From assembly GCF_009757775.1 (NCBI RefSeq), contig NZ_RHLK01000004.1, positions 222,656-286,655 on the forward strand: a DNA stretch of 64,000 nt. The letters run 5' to 3'. The translations under genes and the position numbers were made by a program. The notes beneath the pieces were generated by a model that was given only the letters and a program-made list of their open reading frames with translations, made no database searches and was not told the DNA's origin. This document shows positions 1-8,374 of the stretch, piece by piece. Numbering within the stretch: position 1 is the first letter of the stretch; every line of letters begins with the position of its first letter. The DNA comes from Paenibacillus lutrae. GTDB taxonomy: Bacteria > Bacillota > Bacilli > Paenibacillales > NBRC-103111.

Positions 1-1
1 A

Positions 2-145
2 AGTCGGGTGATCGTGAAGCGCGGGTCGGAAGGCGCCCAGACGCTGTACGACTACATGAATACAAACCAGGTTAAATCCGTATATTCGAACAACCCCACA
101 TTGGGAGACATCTTTGTAGACATAACCGGGAGGGAACTGGCATGA
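2..145 (+). CDS. ABC transporter ATP-binding protein, C-terminal end (partial)
   Basis: Only the last 47 codons of this gene are inside the window; the reading frame enters from the left edge. The tail reads ...NNPTLGDIFVDITGRELA and stops at TGA 143-145. A tail of the form 'LxDVFxxxTGRxL' is typical of the ATPase subunit of ABC-2 type drug or antibiotic exporters. The stop overlaps the ATG of the next gene (ATGA at 142-145), which points to translational coupling with the permease that follows. The Walker motifs lie outside the window, so the call rests on the tail and the neighbour. Confidence 0.75.
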   Translation, partial: SRVIVKRGSEGAQTLYDYMNTNQVKSVYSNNPTLGDIFVDITGRELA

Positions 146-852
146 CATTTTCATGGAAGCGTTCGATGGCTATTTTACAGAAAGATTTTAAGGATATTTC
201 CAAAAATTTGTATGTCTCCACCACGCTGTTCATTCCTCTTCTCATGGCTGCAATGTACAGCCGGATGGGAATCGAGACGGTTAATTCTTACTTTATGGTG
301 TTTAATATTACGTTTACGCTGGTAGCCACGTTTATCCAGTGCTCTCTTATTGCAGAGGAAAAAGAAAAGAATACCCTGCGCGGACTCATGCTTTCCCCTG
401 CCAGTACTTTAGACATCATTGGCGGCAAAAGCCTGCTCAGCCTGATTGGAACCGTCATTATCCTGGCTGCTTCAATGCTGCTGATGGAATACAACCCGGC
501 CAATATTGTGCTCATCTCTCTTGCGCTTCTCTTCTCAGCCGTGTTCTACATCGGTATGGGCACCCTGCTCGGACTGGTAACCAAGAACGTGATGGAAGCA
601 TCCGTCGCTGTTATGCCGATTTTCCTGCTCTTTTCCTTCGGTTCTCTGATTACCGCTTATACCGAGCAGTACCCGATTCTCAAAATCGCAGAGTACATGC
701 CGAACATCCAACTGGTTGAATTAGCGAATCAGGTGGAATCCGGCGCAGGTTTGGCAGGTGTGTGGCCGAATCTGGGGGTCATTCTGCTGTGGGCTATCGT
801 TGTTCATATCCTGACCGTCGTGGTGTACAAAAAGCGTATGGTGGACGAATAG
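142..852 (+). CDS. ABC-2 type transporter permease
   Basis: This 236-residue membrane protein has about six hydrophobic segments: residues about 25-40, 50-70, 95-115, 125-150, 155-175 and 210-230. It has the layout of ABC-2 permeases, including a soluble EEKEKNTLRGLMLSP stretch after the second helix that resembles the coupling region of the family. With the upstream ATPase it would form an exporter, one of many used by Bacillales for drug, peptide or polysaccharide export. The start overlaps the ATPase stop. The substrate cannot be told from the sequence. A hairpin terminator follows at 862-890. Confidence 0.85.
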   Translation: MTFSWKRSMAILQKDFKDISKNLYVSTTLFIPLLMAAMYSRMGIETVNSYFMVFNITFTLVATFIQCSLIAEEKEKNTLRGLMLSPASTLDIIGGKSLLSLIGTVIILAASMLLMEYNPANIVLISLALLFSAVFYIGMGTLLGLVTKNVMEASVAVMPIFLLFSFGSLITAYTEQYPILKIAEYMPNIQLVELANQVESGAGLAGVWPNLGVILLWAIVVHILTVVVYKKRMVDE

Positions 853-861
853 AGCAAACAA

Positions 862-898
862 GCGGGCGCCGGAATTCATCCGGTGCCCGCTTTGTTTT
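862..898. terminator. Rho-independent terminator after ABC permease
   Basis: An 11-bp GC-rich stem (GCGGGCGCCGG pairing with CCGGTGCCCGC, one G-T wobble) with a 7-nt loop is followed by TTTGTTTT on the plus strand. It closes the ABC exporter operon and lies at the 3' end of the convergent gene at 897. Confidence 0.85.
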
Positions 899-1151
899 AT
901 TTGGTACGTAGAGCCTTATATAGAAGGATTACGCCCAGTACTGTCAACACAACCCCGATTATCACTAAAGCGATTAGAGTCTCTATAATGTGCTCACTGG
1001 GAATCTCATACTCCCACAAGAATGCCACAAGTCCCGGCTTTCCTCTCAATGCTTCAGGCTCGCTTATGGAATATAAACGGTGTGCCAAAAAAAGGGAAAG
1101 GAGGCCTAGGGGGATGATCAGGAATGAAATGATTATTTTTAAAAATTTCAT
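897..1151 (-). CDS. Small two-helix membrane protein, unknown function
   Basis: This is an 84-residue protein with a hydrophobic N-terminal segment (residues about 3-25) and a second one near the C-terminus (about 58-80). A short polar, probably extracytoplasmic loop (SEPEALRGKPGLVAFLWEYEIPSEH) separates them. The pattern of two clean helices with basic ends (MKFLK, YKALRTK) looks like a real small membrane protein. I do not recognise a family. It shares the terminator region at 862-898 with the convergent ABC operon. Confidence 0.55.
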   Translation of the reverse strand: MKFLKIIISFLIIPLGLLSLFLAHRLYSISEPEALRGKPGLVAFLWEYEIPSEHIIETLIALVIIGVVLTVLGVILLYKALRTK

Positions 1152-1197
1152 GAATTACCTCATTCTTTTTAGTGAAAGTGCGAGAAATTGAGTTAAT

Positions 1198-1809
1198 TTA
1201 CTCGGAAAGAGTCATAGTATTATCTTCTAAATTCCAATACTGGCCTACTGGAAATTTCTTTTTGGGATTACTCTTTATCTTTGGATCGCCGTCCGTATCT
1301 GTAAGATAAACAAGTTTTTCTTTATCAATTTTATCCACCATTCCAGCTTTGATATAACCATTTGCTTCAATGATCCCTTTATATTCACCACCAAAATTTT
1401 TGATATAGTCATCAATTAATCTTTTATTAATATATTGAGTACCACTAACCTCATGAAGAGCCGTAACTCGAAGATCTTGTCTATCTATAGACCTCGTGTA
1501 TACATATTTTAGATCCAAGCCATATTTATCCACTAATTTCTGAATCTCTTGTTCTGTTAATGCTTTCGAGAAAGTAAAGGTTGCCAATATCATTTCATTA
1601 GCGTCTGCCTTGTCTTTTAATTTAGCAGTTCTTTCTTTTTTTTGCTTCATACTCTTTTCAAAACCTTGTTTTGTTTTTTCTACTTGAGCATAATCGGAAA
1701 CAGGCTCGAACGGCAATTGATCAGCAAAACTACTCTGCGATACACTTAGACTGGTAATGGTTAAGGTCAAAGCAATACCGACACTGAAAATTATTTTTGA
1801 GGTTTTCAT
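1198..1809 (-). CDS. Secreted protein, unknown function
   Basis: This 203-residue protein has a Sec signal peptide: KTSK, a hydrophobic stretch IIFSVGIALTLTITSLSV, and a likely cleavage site near QSSFA-DQ (about residues 28-30). The mature part is lysine-rich and helical at first (QKKERTAKLKDKAD). It then has a segment, TFSKALTEQEIQKLVDKYGL, that resembles an inhibitor-like or sensor-like alpha/beta domain, but I cannot name a family. It lies 15 nt downstream of another secreted protein on the same strand, so the two are probably co-transcribed. Both genes are clearly richer in AT than the core genes of the window, which suggests acquisition by transfer. A ribosome binding site (AGGAG) lies just upstream of the ATG. 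Confidence 0.7.
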   Translation of the reverse strand: MKTSKIIFSVGIALTLTITSLSVSQSSFADQLPFEPVSDYAQVEKTKQGFEKSMKQKKERTAKLKDKADANEMILATFTFSKALTEQEIQKLVDKYGLDLKYVYTRSIDRQDLRVTALHEVSGTQYINKRLIDDYIKNFGGEYKGIIEANGYIKAGMVDKIDKEKLVYLTDTDGDPKIKSNPKKKFPVGQYWNLEDNTMTLSE

Positions 1810-1824
1810 TTTAAGTCTCCTCTT

Positions 1825-2496
1825 TTAATTATATAAATTCCTAGAATGCAATAATTGAACTCTAACTGTCTGTAATTCCTTAGAGCCATCATACCAATCA
1901 TCACTCTCTATTGCATTAAATTCAAAAGTTACCGGCTTATTATTATTAACAACTTCATAAAAAGAGGCAAAGGTATATTCTTTGGGCATTGCTGTCATTA
2001 AATCAGGCCTAAGTGAAGAAACCTCAGATTCGTCATTATATCCATTATTTTTATCATCATCCACATCATAATATGGATTCGGTAAGTTACTGATTAAATT
2101 AGCTTTTACGGCATTGACTGTAGTATTGTAATCATCCGTTATAGAAATGTCCATCCCAGGATAACACCTATCTTTAAAACAATTTATCCCAGGAACGCGG
2201 TCGTTATAATAATCATTTATTGCATTTATTTGAGCCTTATTGTATTTCCAGATTATCATAGGCTTTAAATACCTATATCCCGTACTATCATTCACTTCCT
2301 CAACAAACCAAGCTGATCCCGTTTCTGGAGCATAAGATTTATCGATATTAGGATCAGTCGGTTTATACCAAGTTGCTGTAGGATAAGTGTACGAAGCCGC
2401 AGAAACATTGCTTGTAACAGTATTTAAGCTAATTAAAATAAAACTTGAAATGACCACTGATTTCAGTAAGTTTACTTTTCTCAAAAAGTTCAACAT
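1825..2496 (-). CDS. Secreted protein, unknown function
   Basis: This 223-residue product has a signal peptide (LNFLRKVNLLK, a hydrophobic SVVISSFILISLNTV, and cleavage near NVSAA-SY). The mature part is acidic and aromatic. It has a pair of cysteines (NCFKDRCYPG) that could form a disulphide and an Asp/Asn-rich loop (YYDVDDDKNNGYND) that could bind calcium. I do not recognise the family. The partner gene at 1198-1809 begins 15 nt after this stop, so the two look like a small operon of exported proteins. Base composition is AT-rich compared with the neighbouring chromosome. Confidence 0.7.
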   Translation of the reverse strand: MLNFLRKVNLLKSVVISSFILISLNTVTSNVSAASYTYPTATWYKPTDPNIDKSYAPETGSAWFVEEVNDSTGYRYLKPMIIWKYNKAQINAINDYYNDRVPGINCFKDRCYPGMDISITDDYNTTVNAVKANLISNLPNPYYDVDDDKNNGYNDESEVSSLRPDLMTAMPKEYTFASFYEVVNNNKPVTFEFNAIESDDWYDGSKELQTVRVQLLHSRNLYN

Positions 2497-2916
2497 CCTT
2501 TCTAACGAATTAATACAAGTTATTAAATATATATTAATCCATTTATATACTTTTGAACCCTTTTCACTCTCCTTTTCAATAACTCAGACGTAAATTAATG
2601 TAAAAGGTTTCAAATTTAAATGGAATCTTTATTATCATTATGGAATTTCTTGTTTTGTAAATGCGCTGAATTGCGACACCTAAGCAAACAAAAAGATTAC
2701 TGCTTATACTCCCAGTACCCAATTCTCTTAAATCACGGAGTGGTGATGTATAAGCAGCATATAAGCGATGGATAGGTTTTATAAAATAAGAACACCTGGG
2801 TACCGAATAATCTCCGGCGTCCCGGTTGTTCTCGTTAAATATCCATTGATACCAGAATGAGCAGCAAGATGAACAAGCTGGAAGCAAATCGGCTAGATTT
2901 GAATAGATATCCCCCT
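2497..2916. other. Intergenic stretch, no gene recognised
   Basis: The part next to the secreted pair (2497-2660) is AT-rich and probably holds that operon's promoter. The rest reads open in several minus-strand frames, but none has a credible start or protein-like composition. No repeat or RNA motif was recognised. Confidence 0.5.
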
Positions 2917-3486
2917 TTATCTCGAATACACGAGTGCGCCTCCCGAACCCAGCACCACAAAATGCCGGCCCGATGGGGAAAACCCGCATTTGACCGGTCC
3001 ATCCAAGCGCTTAAGGTCAATCATGACCGCATCCTCCAAATAGCGGTAGCCTTGCCTGAACACGTTATCCAGAACAACGGAAGCTCTCGGCCACCACGGA
3101 TAAATAACATCGAGCCGCCAGCCGTCATCCGTCCCGAAGATGCCATCCCCGGCTTCAAATCCAAAAACACCCATTACCAGGCCCGTCAAAGGAACTGTAA
3201 ATGTTAAATAATCCTTACTCATTCCTGCGTCTGTTAACGAGGAGTCCCGGTCTCTATGTATCCTCTTTCCCGTAATCGCCTGGGTAATGCTGTACCCGGA
3301 GCCGCTGATCAGCACGAGGTTCTCATCCTCATCCCAGCCGCATGCGGTAACGCCCGAAGCCGGTACGATGACTTCATAGATCCATGGCTCCGGCGGGACG
3401 GTCTGCTGCATATTCTGAGCTTTTCCAAGCAAATCAAGCTCGAAGGGGGTTCGGATTTCATGGGTGGATTTTTTAAAAAAATTCAT
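2917..3486 (-). CDS. Hypothetical cytoplasmic protein
   Basis: This 189-residue soluble protein has no signal peptide or membrane segment. It reads as a beta-rich protein with repeated small motifs (ACGWDEDENLVLISGSG and VKCGFSPSGRHFVVLGSGG), which resemble beta-propeller or bulb-type strands. Codon use and GC content match the core genes. I cannot name a family. A ribosome binding site (AAAGGAGCC) lies 6-8 nt before the ATG. No partner gene is evident; the next gene upstream on the same strand has its own terminator. Confidence 0.6.
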   Translation of the reverse strand: MNFFKKSTHEIRTPFELDLLGKAQNMQQTVPPEPWIYEVIVPASGVTACGWDEDENLVLISGSGYSITQAITGKRIHRDRDSSLTDAGMSKDYLTFTVPLTGLVMGVFGFEAGDGIFGTDDGWRLDVIYPWWPRASVVLDNVFRQGYRYLEDAVMIDLKRLDGPVKCGFSPSGRHFVVLGSGGALVYSR

Positions 3487-3574
3487 AACGGCTCCTTTCG
3501 CACTCCATACTCTGCTTTATTCTGCTTGCTGTTCTATACTAGAGTTTACTATTTCCGGGGACCAGGTGTGAATA

Positions 3575-3602
3575 GAGAAAGGACCCTTCTGCTGAAGGGC
3601 CC
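3575..3602 (-). terminator. Terminator of excalibur gene
   Basis: A 9-bp stem with one mismatch (GGGCCCTTC with GAAGGGTCC on the minus strand) and a 4-nt loop is followed by TTTCTC. It lies 6 nt past the stop of the gene at 3608. Confidence 0.7.
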
Positions 3603-3607
3603 CTATC

Positions 3608-3871
3608 TTATCGCTCGCAAGCGATCAGATCTTTATCCCGATCACTCTTCTTATTAGCGTCATAAAGTTCCTGTGAAACGTAAGGCTTGTACTTGGTTTT
3701 ACCGCCTTTGTTCTTGACGGAAGCCGAACGGGCTACGCCGCCTTTGTAATCTTTGTTAAGTTCGGTGCAATTCTTGTACGTCTTGGCCTTTGCTTCTGCG
3801 ACATTGCCGTAACCTAGAGGAATCCCGATAAATAGTGCTACAGCCAAGGCTGCTGCGAGCTTTTTCTTCAT
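3608..3871 (-). CDS. Excalibur calcium-binding domain protein, secreted
   Basis: This 87-residue secreted protein has a signal peptide (KKKLAAALAVALFIGIPLG, cleavage near AEA-KA). Nearly all of the mature protein is an excalibur domain. The domain starts at the YKNCTELNKDY motif, has a conserved middle (GGVARSASVKNKGG), and ends in the calcium-binding SDRDKDLIACE motif with the second conserved Cys. The two cysteines probably form a disulphide. Excalibur domains are found alone or attached to surface nucleases; here the domain is alone, which is common in Bacillales. The exact role is unknown. Confidence 0.85.
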   Translation of the reverse strand: MKKKLAAALAVALFIGIPLGYGNVAEAKAKTYKNCTELNKDYKGGVARSASVKNKGGKTKYKPYVSQELYDANKKSDRDKDLIACER

Positions 3872-3999
3872 TGTATTTATCCCCTTAGACGAAAGTAATT
3901 AAGCCCATTCATCATAAACCACCTGTTTATTATTTCCTATACTATTCCGGCTTAATTTTTGCTAAAGATTTGATCAACAGATGCCCTTTACTAAAAAGG

Positions 4000-4674
4000 T
4001 TACAGCCTCAAATCTTCTAACTCCAGCAAAGTTATCGCCTGCGGAAATTCTCTTGTGACCGAACACACCGACAGCTTGTAGGGCCCATCCAGTTCATATT
4101 GTTTAAAAAAATGCGTTTCTTCCGGTTCGAGTACGATGCTCTCCCCGTTTTTGCGAAGCGTGAAAGACCCCAGCGGAATAGATAAGCCTTTGCCTACGGC
4201 CTTAATGTAGCTTTCTTTCAACGTCCACAAGTCATAGAAATAGTCCAGCTGCTCCTCTGGCCGAAGCCTTCCCAGATCTTCATTCTCTCCCCTTGAGAAA
4301 AACCGCTCCGCAATCCCCCGGTCGATCGGCTTGATCTGCTCCACGTCGATTCCAACTTCTACGTCTGCGACCGCCACCGCCACCCACTCGCCGGAATGAG
4401 TAACATTGTAGCCGCACTCCTCTGCCGCGCCGGTTAAAAAGGGCTTGCCGTAGGCATTCGCCGAGAACTGGAGCTCTGCATTAGGCACGTTAAGCTTCCT
4501 GCACAGGCTCCACCGGGCCAGTACATCCGCAGCAATCGCCCTCATCCGGTCTTCGGCACGGACAAAACGCTGCGCTTTCGCTCTCTTTTCCTCCGTTATG
4601 CAGCCCGCGAACCGCTCTACTCTCCTGAGTTCATCTTCGTCATCCAGCTTCAGTTTGATTGCATAAATATCCAC
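4000..4674 (-). CDS. sfp: 4'-phosphopantetheinyl transferase (Sfp type)
   Basis: The enzyme transfers the phosphopantetheine arm of CoA to a serine of carrier domains in non-ribosomal peptide, polyketide or fatty acid synthases. The 224-residue length fits the Sfp family. Family motifs are visible: the substrate-binding FSANAYGKPFL, NVTHSGEWVAVA, the magnesium-binding GIDVEQI, and the WTLKESYIKAVGKGL signature with its catalytic Glu and Lys. No synthetase gene lies nearby, so it probably serves carrier proteins encoded elsewhere. The gene is divergent from the membrane protein at 4841 across a 166-bp spacer. Confidence 0.93.
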   Translation of the reverse strand: MDIYAIKLKLDDEDELRRVERFAGCITEEKRAKAQRFVRAEDRMRAIAADVLARWSLCRKLNVPNAELQFSANAYGKPFLTGAAEECGYNVTHSGEWVAVAVADVEVGIDVEQIKPIDRGIAERFFSRGENEDLGRLRPEEQLDYFYDLWTLKESYIKAVGKGLSIPLGSFTLRKNGESIVLEPEETHFFKQYELDGPYKLSVCSVTREFPQAITLLELEDLRL

Positions 4675-4840
4675 GGCACGATCTCCTGTAAATTTCTCAT
4701 ATTGTTTTGACAGCTGTTAAACTAATAAACACCGTACTATAAAAGATAGTACTACTGGAAATTTTACTCCCCCGCTAAAATACAAGAGAAGCTTCTTCTC
4801 TTCCAGTTCATCTAAGTTAGAAAAGGCAGGTGCAGGCTCT

Positions 4841-5266
4841 ATGATGCGATTTCTACTTTATATCCTGGTAATCAGCGCAAGTTATTTTCCAGGGAAGCTG
4901 CTTGGTACACTAGCCCAACTGCCTTTTCATAAAGAGGTCTTCAACCACAGGGAGGAGTTCTACGATCCGACGGCTGTCATCTACTTCTTTATTGCCGTCC
5001 CCGTCTATATCACGCTGCTCTGTATCCGCAGAATCCTTGACTTTACTTCAGCAGTTTCCGATGCCCTGACTCTGTCTCTCTTTAGCTTGATTGGCTCCGG
5101 TTTGCTGGTCCCCTATTTCATGTACTTCGGTATTTTCTGGGACCCGGGTTATTATTTTTCGCCGGATATCCTGCGTTTTCTGCTGTTTTTTACCGGGACG
5201 GGTTTGTCCTTTGCTATAGGTTCATGGGCCGCAGAGAAAGTTTTACACCGTCAATCATCAACGTGA
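4841..5266 (+). CDS. Four-helix membrane protein, unknown function
   Basis: This 141-residue integral membrane protein has about four hydrophobic segments (residues about 2-22, 45-65, 78-100 and 110-130). A polar loop (HKEVFNHREEFYDPT) lies between the first two, and a basic tail (EKVLHRQSST) follows the last. A second ATG directly follows the first, so the start could be one codon later. No family is recognised and no operon partner is present; it is convergent with the DUF5680 gene. Confidence 0.65.
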   Translation: MMRFLLYILVISASYFPGKLLGTLAQLPFHKEVFNHREEFYDPTAVIYFFIAVPVYITLLCIRRILDFTSAVSDALTLSLFSLIGSGLLVPYFMYFGIFWDPGYYFSPDILRFLLFFTGTGLSFAIGSWAAEKVLHRQSST

Positions 5267-5359
5267 TAAAAGTTCGGATTGCCTGCTATGCGCAGGCAGC
5301 ATCCGGCACTCCAGCCAGGAAGGGGATCGGCAGCTCCTGCTCCCGCACCTTCATGTATC

Positions 5360-5845
5360 TTAAGCGTAATCCACCCGGCCGCCATGGAATTTCAGCGTAT
5401 AAATTTCTTTCCCTTTGTATGCAATACGCTCCTGCCCGGCAAAATTACCGAAGCCGCCGCTCCAACTGCATGTATACTCAAAATTCTCAAACTCGCCATC
5501 CGTATAAGACTCCGGTCCTCTGTATGGAGCCTCGGCGGGAGCATTTCTCAAAGCTGCAAGCAGAAATTCCGGAAAATCCGGGACCGGGTCTGTCGTAATC
5601 CCATGGTAATTCATTCCCCACACCGCCTGTCCGCTGCGCCAAACTATTTCCTGTCCGATAAAGTTGAGTTCTCCGTAGTAACTATCCAGATAGGCAAACT
5701 CTCCATTTGCGTAAGGTATATCCTTGGCCCCCGGCCGGGACGGCTCCACCTTGCTGCCACTCCCGGAAGCATAAGCGTTATGCTTGGCTTCCCGCACGAA
5801 AAGCACTAAACCACGTTCGTATTCCGTCATAATTCCACTCCCCAC
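5360..5845 (-). CDS. DUF5680 domain protein
   Basis: This 161-residue soluble protein matches the DUF5680 pattern as I remember it: an early LVLFVREAKHNAYASG, PSRPGAKDIPYANGEFAYLDSYYG, then GQEIVWRSGQAVWGMNYHG. The function of the family is not established. It often occurs as a stand-alone protein or fused to a transcription regulator; here it is alone. An ATG six codons in (MTEYERG) is an alternative start, since GAGTGG in front of it is a plausible ribosome binding site. Confidence 0.8.
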   Translation of the reverse strand: MGSGIMTEYERGLVLFVREAKHNAYASGSGSKVEPSRPGAKDIPYANGEFAYLDSYYGELNFIGQEIVWRSGQAVWGMNYHGITTDPVPDFPEFLLAALRNAPAEAPYRGPESYTDGEFENFEYTCSWSGGFGNFAGQERIAYKGKEIYTLKFHGGRVDYA

Positions 5846-5940
5846 TTAACCGTTTCTCTTACTGTTTCTTCCTAATAACTTCTACTAATAGACAGATATT
5901 TCCTCTATGGTAAAAGAACTCACTGTTTATCGATGTTTGA

Positions 5941-5977
5941 ACAAAAACAAAGGCGTAACCGGTATACGGTCACGCCC
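5941..5977 (-). terminator. Terminator of the deoxynucleoside operon
   Basis: On the minus strand a GGCGTGACCG / CGGTTACGCC stem with a short TATAC loop is followed by TTTGTTTTTGT. It lies about 40 nt past the pdp stop and closes the deo cluster. Confidence 0.85.
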
Positions 5978-6017
5978 TTGCTTGCAGTTATCTATATGAA
6001 ATCCAGCCTGCCAGTGC

Positions 6018-7319
6018 CTATTCCGTCACGATATCATGCACAAGCACGGGTGCTTCCGCATGATCCGCAATGCGGATATTGGCATACAACATCTCGATGA
6101 CATCATCGACGTTCTCGCGGTTGGAATGGATCGTCATCAGGGACTCCCCGGCTTTGACCTTGTCGCCGATCTTCTTGTTCAGCATAAGGCCGACTGCCAG
6201 ATCGATTTCGGATTCCTTCGTTGCGCGTCCCGCTCCAAGCAGCATGGCCGCTGTGCCGATTTCATCCGCAACCAGTTCCGCTACCATGCCGTCTTCACGG
6301 GCAGGAAGCTCGATCTGGTAAGCGGCCTTCGGCAGCTTGTCCGGATCGTCGACAACAGCAGGGTCCCCGCCCTGGTTAGCGATGAATTCTTTGAATTTCT
6401 CCAGCGCCTTACCGCTGCGCATCACTTCTTTGAGCATTTCTTCCGCTTCTTCGAGCGAATCGGCTTTCTTCGCGAGGAAGACCATCTGTCTTCCGAGCGC
6501 GAGGCAGAGCTCTTCGAGGTCCTTAGGCCCTTGACCGCGGAGCGTGTCAATCGCCTCCTGGACCTCGAGGGCATTCCCGATCGCAACGCCGAGCGGCTGG
6601 CTCATGTCGGAGATGACCGCCATCGTCTTGCGGCCGACGCTGTTGCCGATGCTGACCATCGCGTGGGCCAGCTCTTTGGCGTCTTCGGCGGTCTTCATGA
6701 ACGCGCCTGCGCCTGTCTTCACATCCAGCACGATGGCATCGGAACCGGCTGCGATTTTCTTGCTCATGATGGAGCTCGCAATAAGCGGAATCGCATCGAC
6801 TGTCGCGGTTACATCGCGCAGAGCGTACAGCTTCTTATCGGCCGGCGTCAGGTTGCCCGTCTGGCCGATCACGGCGATCTTGTGCTTGTTGACGAGGTTC
6901 ACGAACTCGTCCTTCGTGATCTCCACGTGGAAGCCTTCAATGGCTTCCAGCTTGTCGATCGTACCGCCGGTGTGGCCAAGGCCGCGTCCGGACATTTTGG
7001 CAACCGGAATATCCAGAGCCGCAACCAGAGGAGCCAGCACCAGCGTCGTCGTATCGCCGACACCGCCAGTGGAATGCTTGTCTACTTTGACGCCTTCAAT
7101 CGCAGACAGGTCAATGGTTTCACCGGAGTTGACCATCGCCATCGTCAGATCGGCACGCTCGCGCTCGGTCATGTCTTTGAAGTAGATGGCCATCGCAAAT
7201 GCGCTAACCTGGTAATCCGGGATGTCGCCTTTGGTATATCCATTAATAATGAAATTGATCTCTTCCGTTGTCAGTTCCTTGCCGTCACGCTTCTTCGCAA
7301 TCAAATCCACCATTCTCAT
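6018..7319 (-). CDS. pdp: Pyrimidine-nucleoside phosphorylase
   Basis: The enzyme splits thymidine, deoxyuridine and uridine with phosphate to give free base and (deoxy)ribose-1-phosphate in the cytoplasm. The 433-residue protein closely follows the B. subtilis Pdp sequence from its MRMVDLI start. Visible motifs are the phosphate-binding KHSTGGVGD (residues 81-89), the family signature [17 protein letters not shown] from residue 110, and [11 protein letters not shown]. It is the last gene of the deo cluster, separated from deoD by 325 bp. The ribosome binding site (GTGAGGAG) is 8-9 nt before the ATG. Confidence 0.97.
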   Translation of the reverse strand: MRMVDLIAKKRDGKELTTEEINFIINGYTKGDIPDYQVSAFAMAIYFKDMTERERADLTMAMVNSGETIDLSAIEGVKVDKHSTGGVGDTTTLVLAPLVAALDIPVAKMSGRGLGHTGGTIDKLEAIEGFHVEITKDEFVNLVNKHKIAVIGQTGNLTPADKKLYALRDVTATVDAIPLIASSIMSKKIAAGSDAIVLDVKTGAGAFMKTAEDAKELAHAMVSIGNSVGRKTMAVISDMSQPLGVAIGNALEVQEAIDTLRGQGPKDLEELCLALGRQMVFLAKKADSLEEAEEMLKEVMRSGKALEKFKEFIANQGGDPAVVDDPDKLPKAAYQIELPAREDGMVAELVADEIGTAAMLLGAGRATKESEIDLAVGLMLNKKIGDKVKAGESLMTIHSNRENVDDVIEMLYANIRIADHAEAPVLVHDIVTE

Positions 7320-7644
7320 TGTCTATTCTCCTCACTTTACCCTTAGTCACCGCCAGCAGCGCCGTAAGCCAAACTCCGCTTCGTGTGTCAATGCTTGTGT
7401 CCTTCCGCACGGTGCACCTTCCAGCCGGGATTTTTCTTTTTTAGCTATCCCAGGGTCATAAGCCGGTAAGAAACAGCCCGAACGAATGAACATTTTTACA
7501 TGAATAAGCTTGATCACCTATACTCGCCTCCCGATTCCCAAGAGACACTCTGTCTCAAGAAAATCCGGATCAGCCGCTAACTTCAACCGGCAGCCGCAAG
7601 GCGGGACACTTCGGGTCATTCTAACTGGTTCCAGCCACAATGAT
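7320..7644. other. 325-bp gap between deoD and pdp
   Basis: This is an unusually long gap inside the deo cluster. On the minus strand a GGGAGG precedes a GTG-started frame of 56 codons (7347-7517), but the peptide has no recognisable feature. No clear promoter or terminator was found. It may hold a processing site or a weak internal promoter for pdp. Confidence 0.4.
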
Positions 7645-8352
7645 TTACAGGGAATAAGCCGTCTCCAGAGCCACTTCCATCATATCGTTAAACGTTGTCT
7701 GGCGTTCTTCCGAAGTGGTTTCTTCTCCTGTGATCAGATGGTCACTTACCGTCAGGATTGTCAAAGCATTCACACCATATTGAGCCGCAATTGTGTAGAG
7801 TGCCGTGGATTCCATCTCGATTCCAAGCACGCCGTAATCCATCAGCTTCTGCACGACGGACTTGTCTTCACGGTAGAATACATCCGAAGTGAACACGTTG
7901 CCCACATGCATGTTTAAGCCTTTCTCGGCACCGAGATCATAGGCTTTCTTCAGCAGCGAGAAGCTTGCAATCGGAGAATAATTATACTCTCTGAAAATGT
8001 GACGGTTCATAGCCGAATCCGTGCAGGCCGCCTGCGCCAGAATCACATCACGGATATGAACGTCCTTCTGCATGGAACCGCATGTTCCTACGCGCATCAG
8101 GTTCTTGACCCCGTACTCCTGAATCAGTTCATTGACATAGATCCCAATCGAAGGAATGCCCATTCCCGTTCCTTGAACGGATACACGTTTGCCCTTATAA
8201 GTTCCGGTGAAACCGAGCATGCCGCGCACTTCGTTATAGCAGGTCACGTCCTGCAAGTACGTTTCCGCAATATATTTCGCCCGGAGCGGATCTCCCGGCA
8301 GTAGTATCGTTTCCGCAATCTCGCCTTTGCCAGCTCCAATGTGTGTGCTCAT
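7645..8352 (-). CDS. deoD: Purine-nucleoside phosphorylase (DeoD type)
   Basis: This 235-residue enzyme of the hexameric PNP family cleaves purine (deoxy)nucleosides to base and (deoxy)ribose-1-phosphate. It aligns by eye with B. subtilis Deo[34 protein letters not shown] at the N-terminus, the [10 protein letters not shown] loop, [13 protein letters not shown], and the catalytic-Asp motif LTVSDH. I chose the ATG at 8350-8352 because GGAGG lies 9 nt upstream and family members start MSxHIGA. An ATG two codons earlier is possible. It starts 22 nt after the deoB stop, in the same operon. Confidence 0.96.
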   Translation of the reverse strand: MSTHIGAGKGEIAETILLPGDPLRAKYIAETYLQDVTCYNEVRGMLGFTGTYKGKRVSVQGTGMGIPSIGIYVNELIQEYGVKNLMRVGTCGSMQKDVHIRDVILAQAACTDSAMNRHIFREYNYSPIASFSLLKKAYDLGAEKGLNMHVGNVFTSDVFYREDKSVVQKLMDYGVLGIEMESTALYTIAAQYGVNALTILTVSDHLITGEETTSEERQTTFNDMMEVALETAYSL

Positions 8353-8374
8353 GAACAAATACCTCCGGTAGGGT

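Noticed and set aside
2576..3020. Overlapping minus-strand frames after the 189-residue protein, considered as a frameshifted continuation
   Set aside because: Neither frame is protein-like, and the 189-residue frame already ends in a normal stop.
6036..7346. 436-codon plus-strand open frame opposite pdp
   Set aside because: It is the complement of a well-supported gene; the translation is rich in Arg, His and Asp and has no family features.
7347..7517. 56-codon GTG-started frame between deoD and pdp with GGGAGG upstream
   Set aside because: The peptide is not protein-like enough and no homologue is remembered; kept only as a note on the gap.
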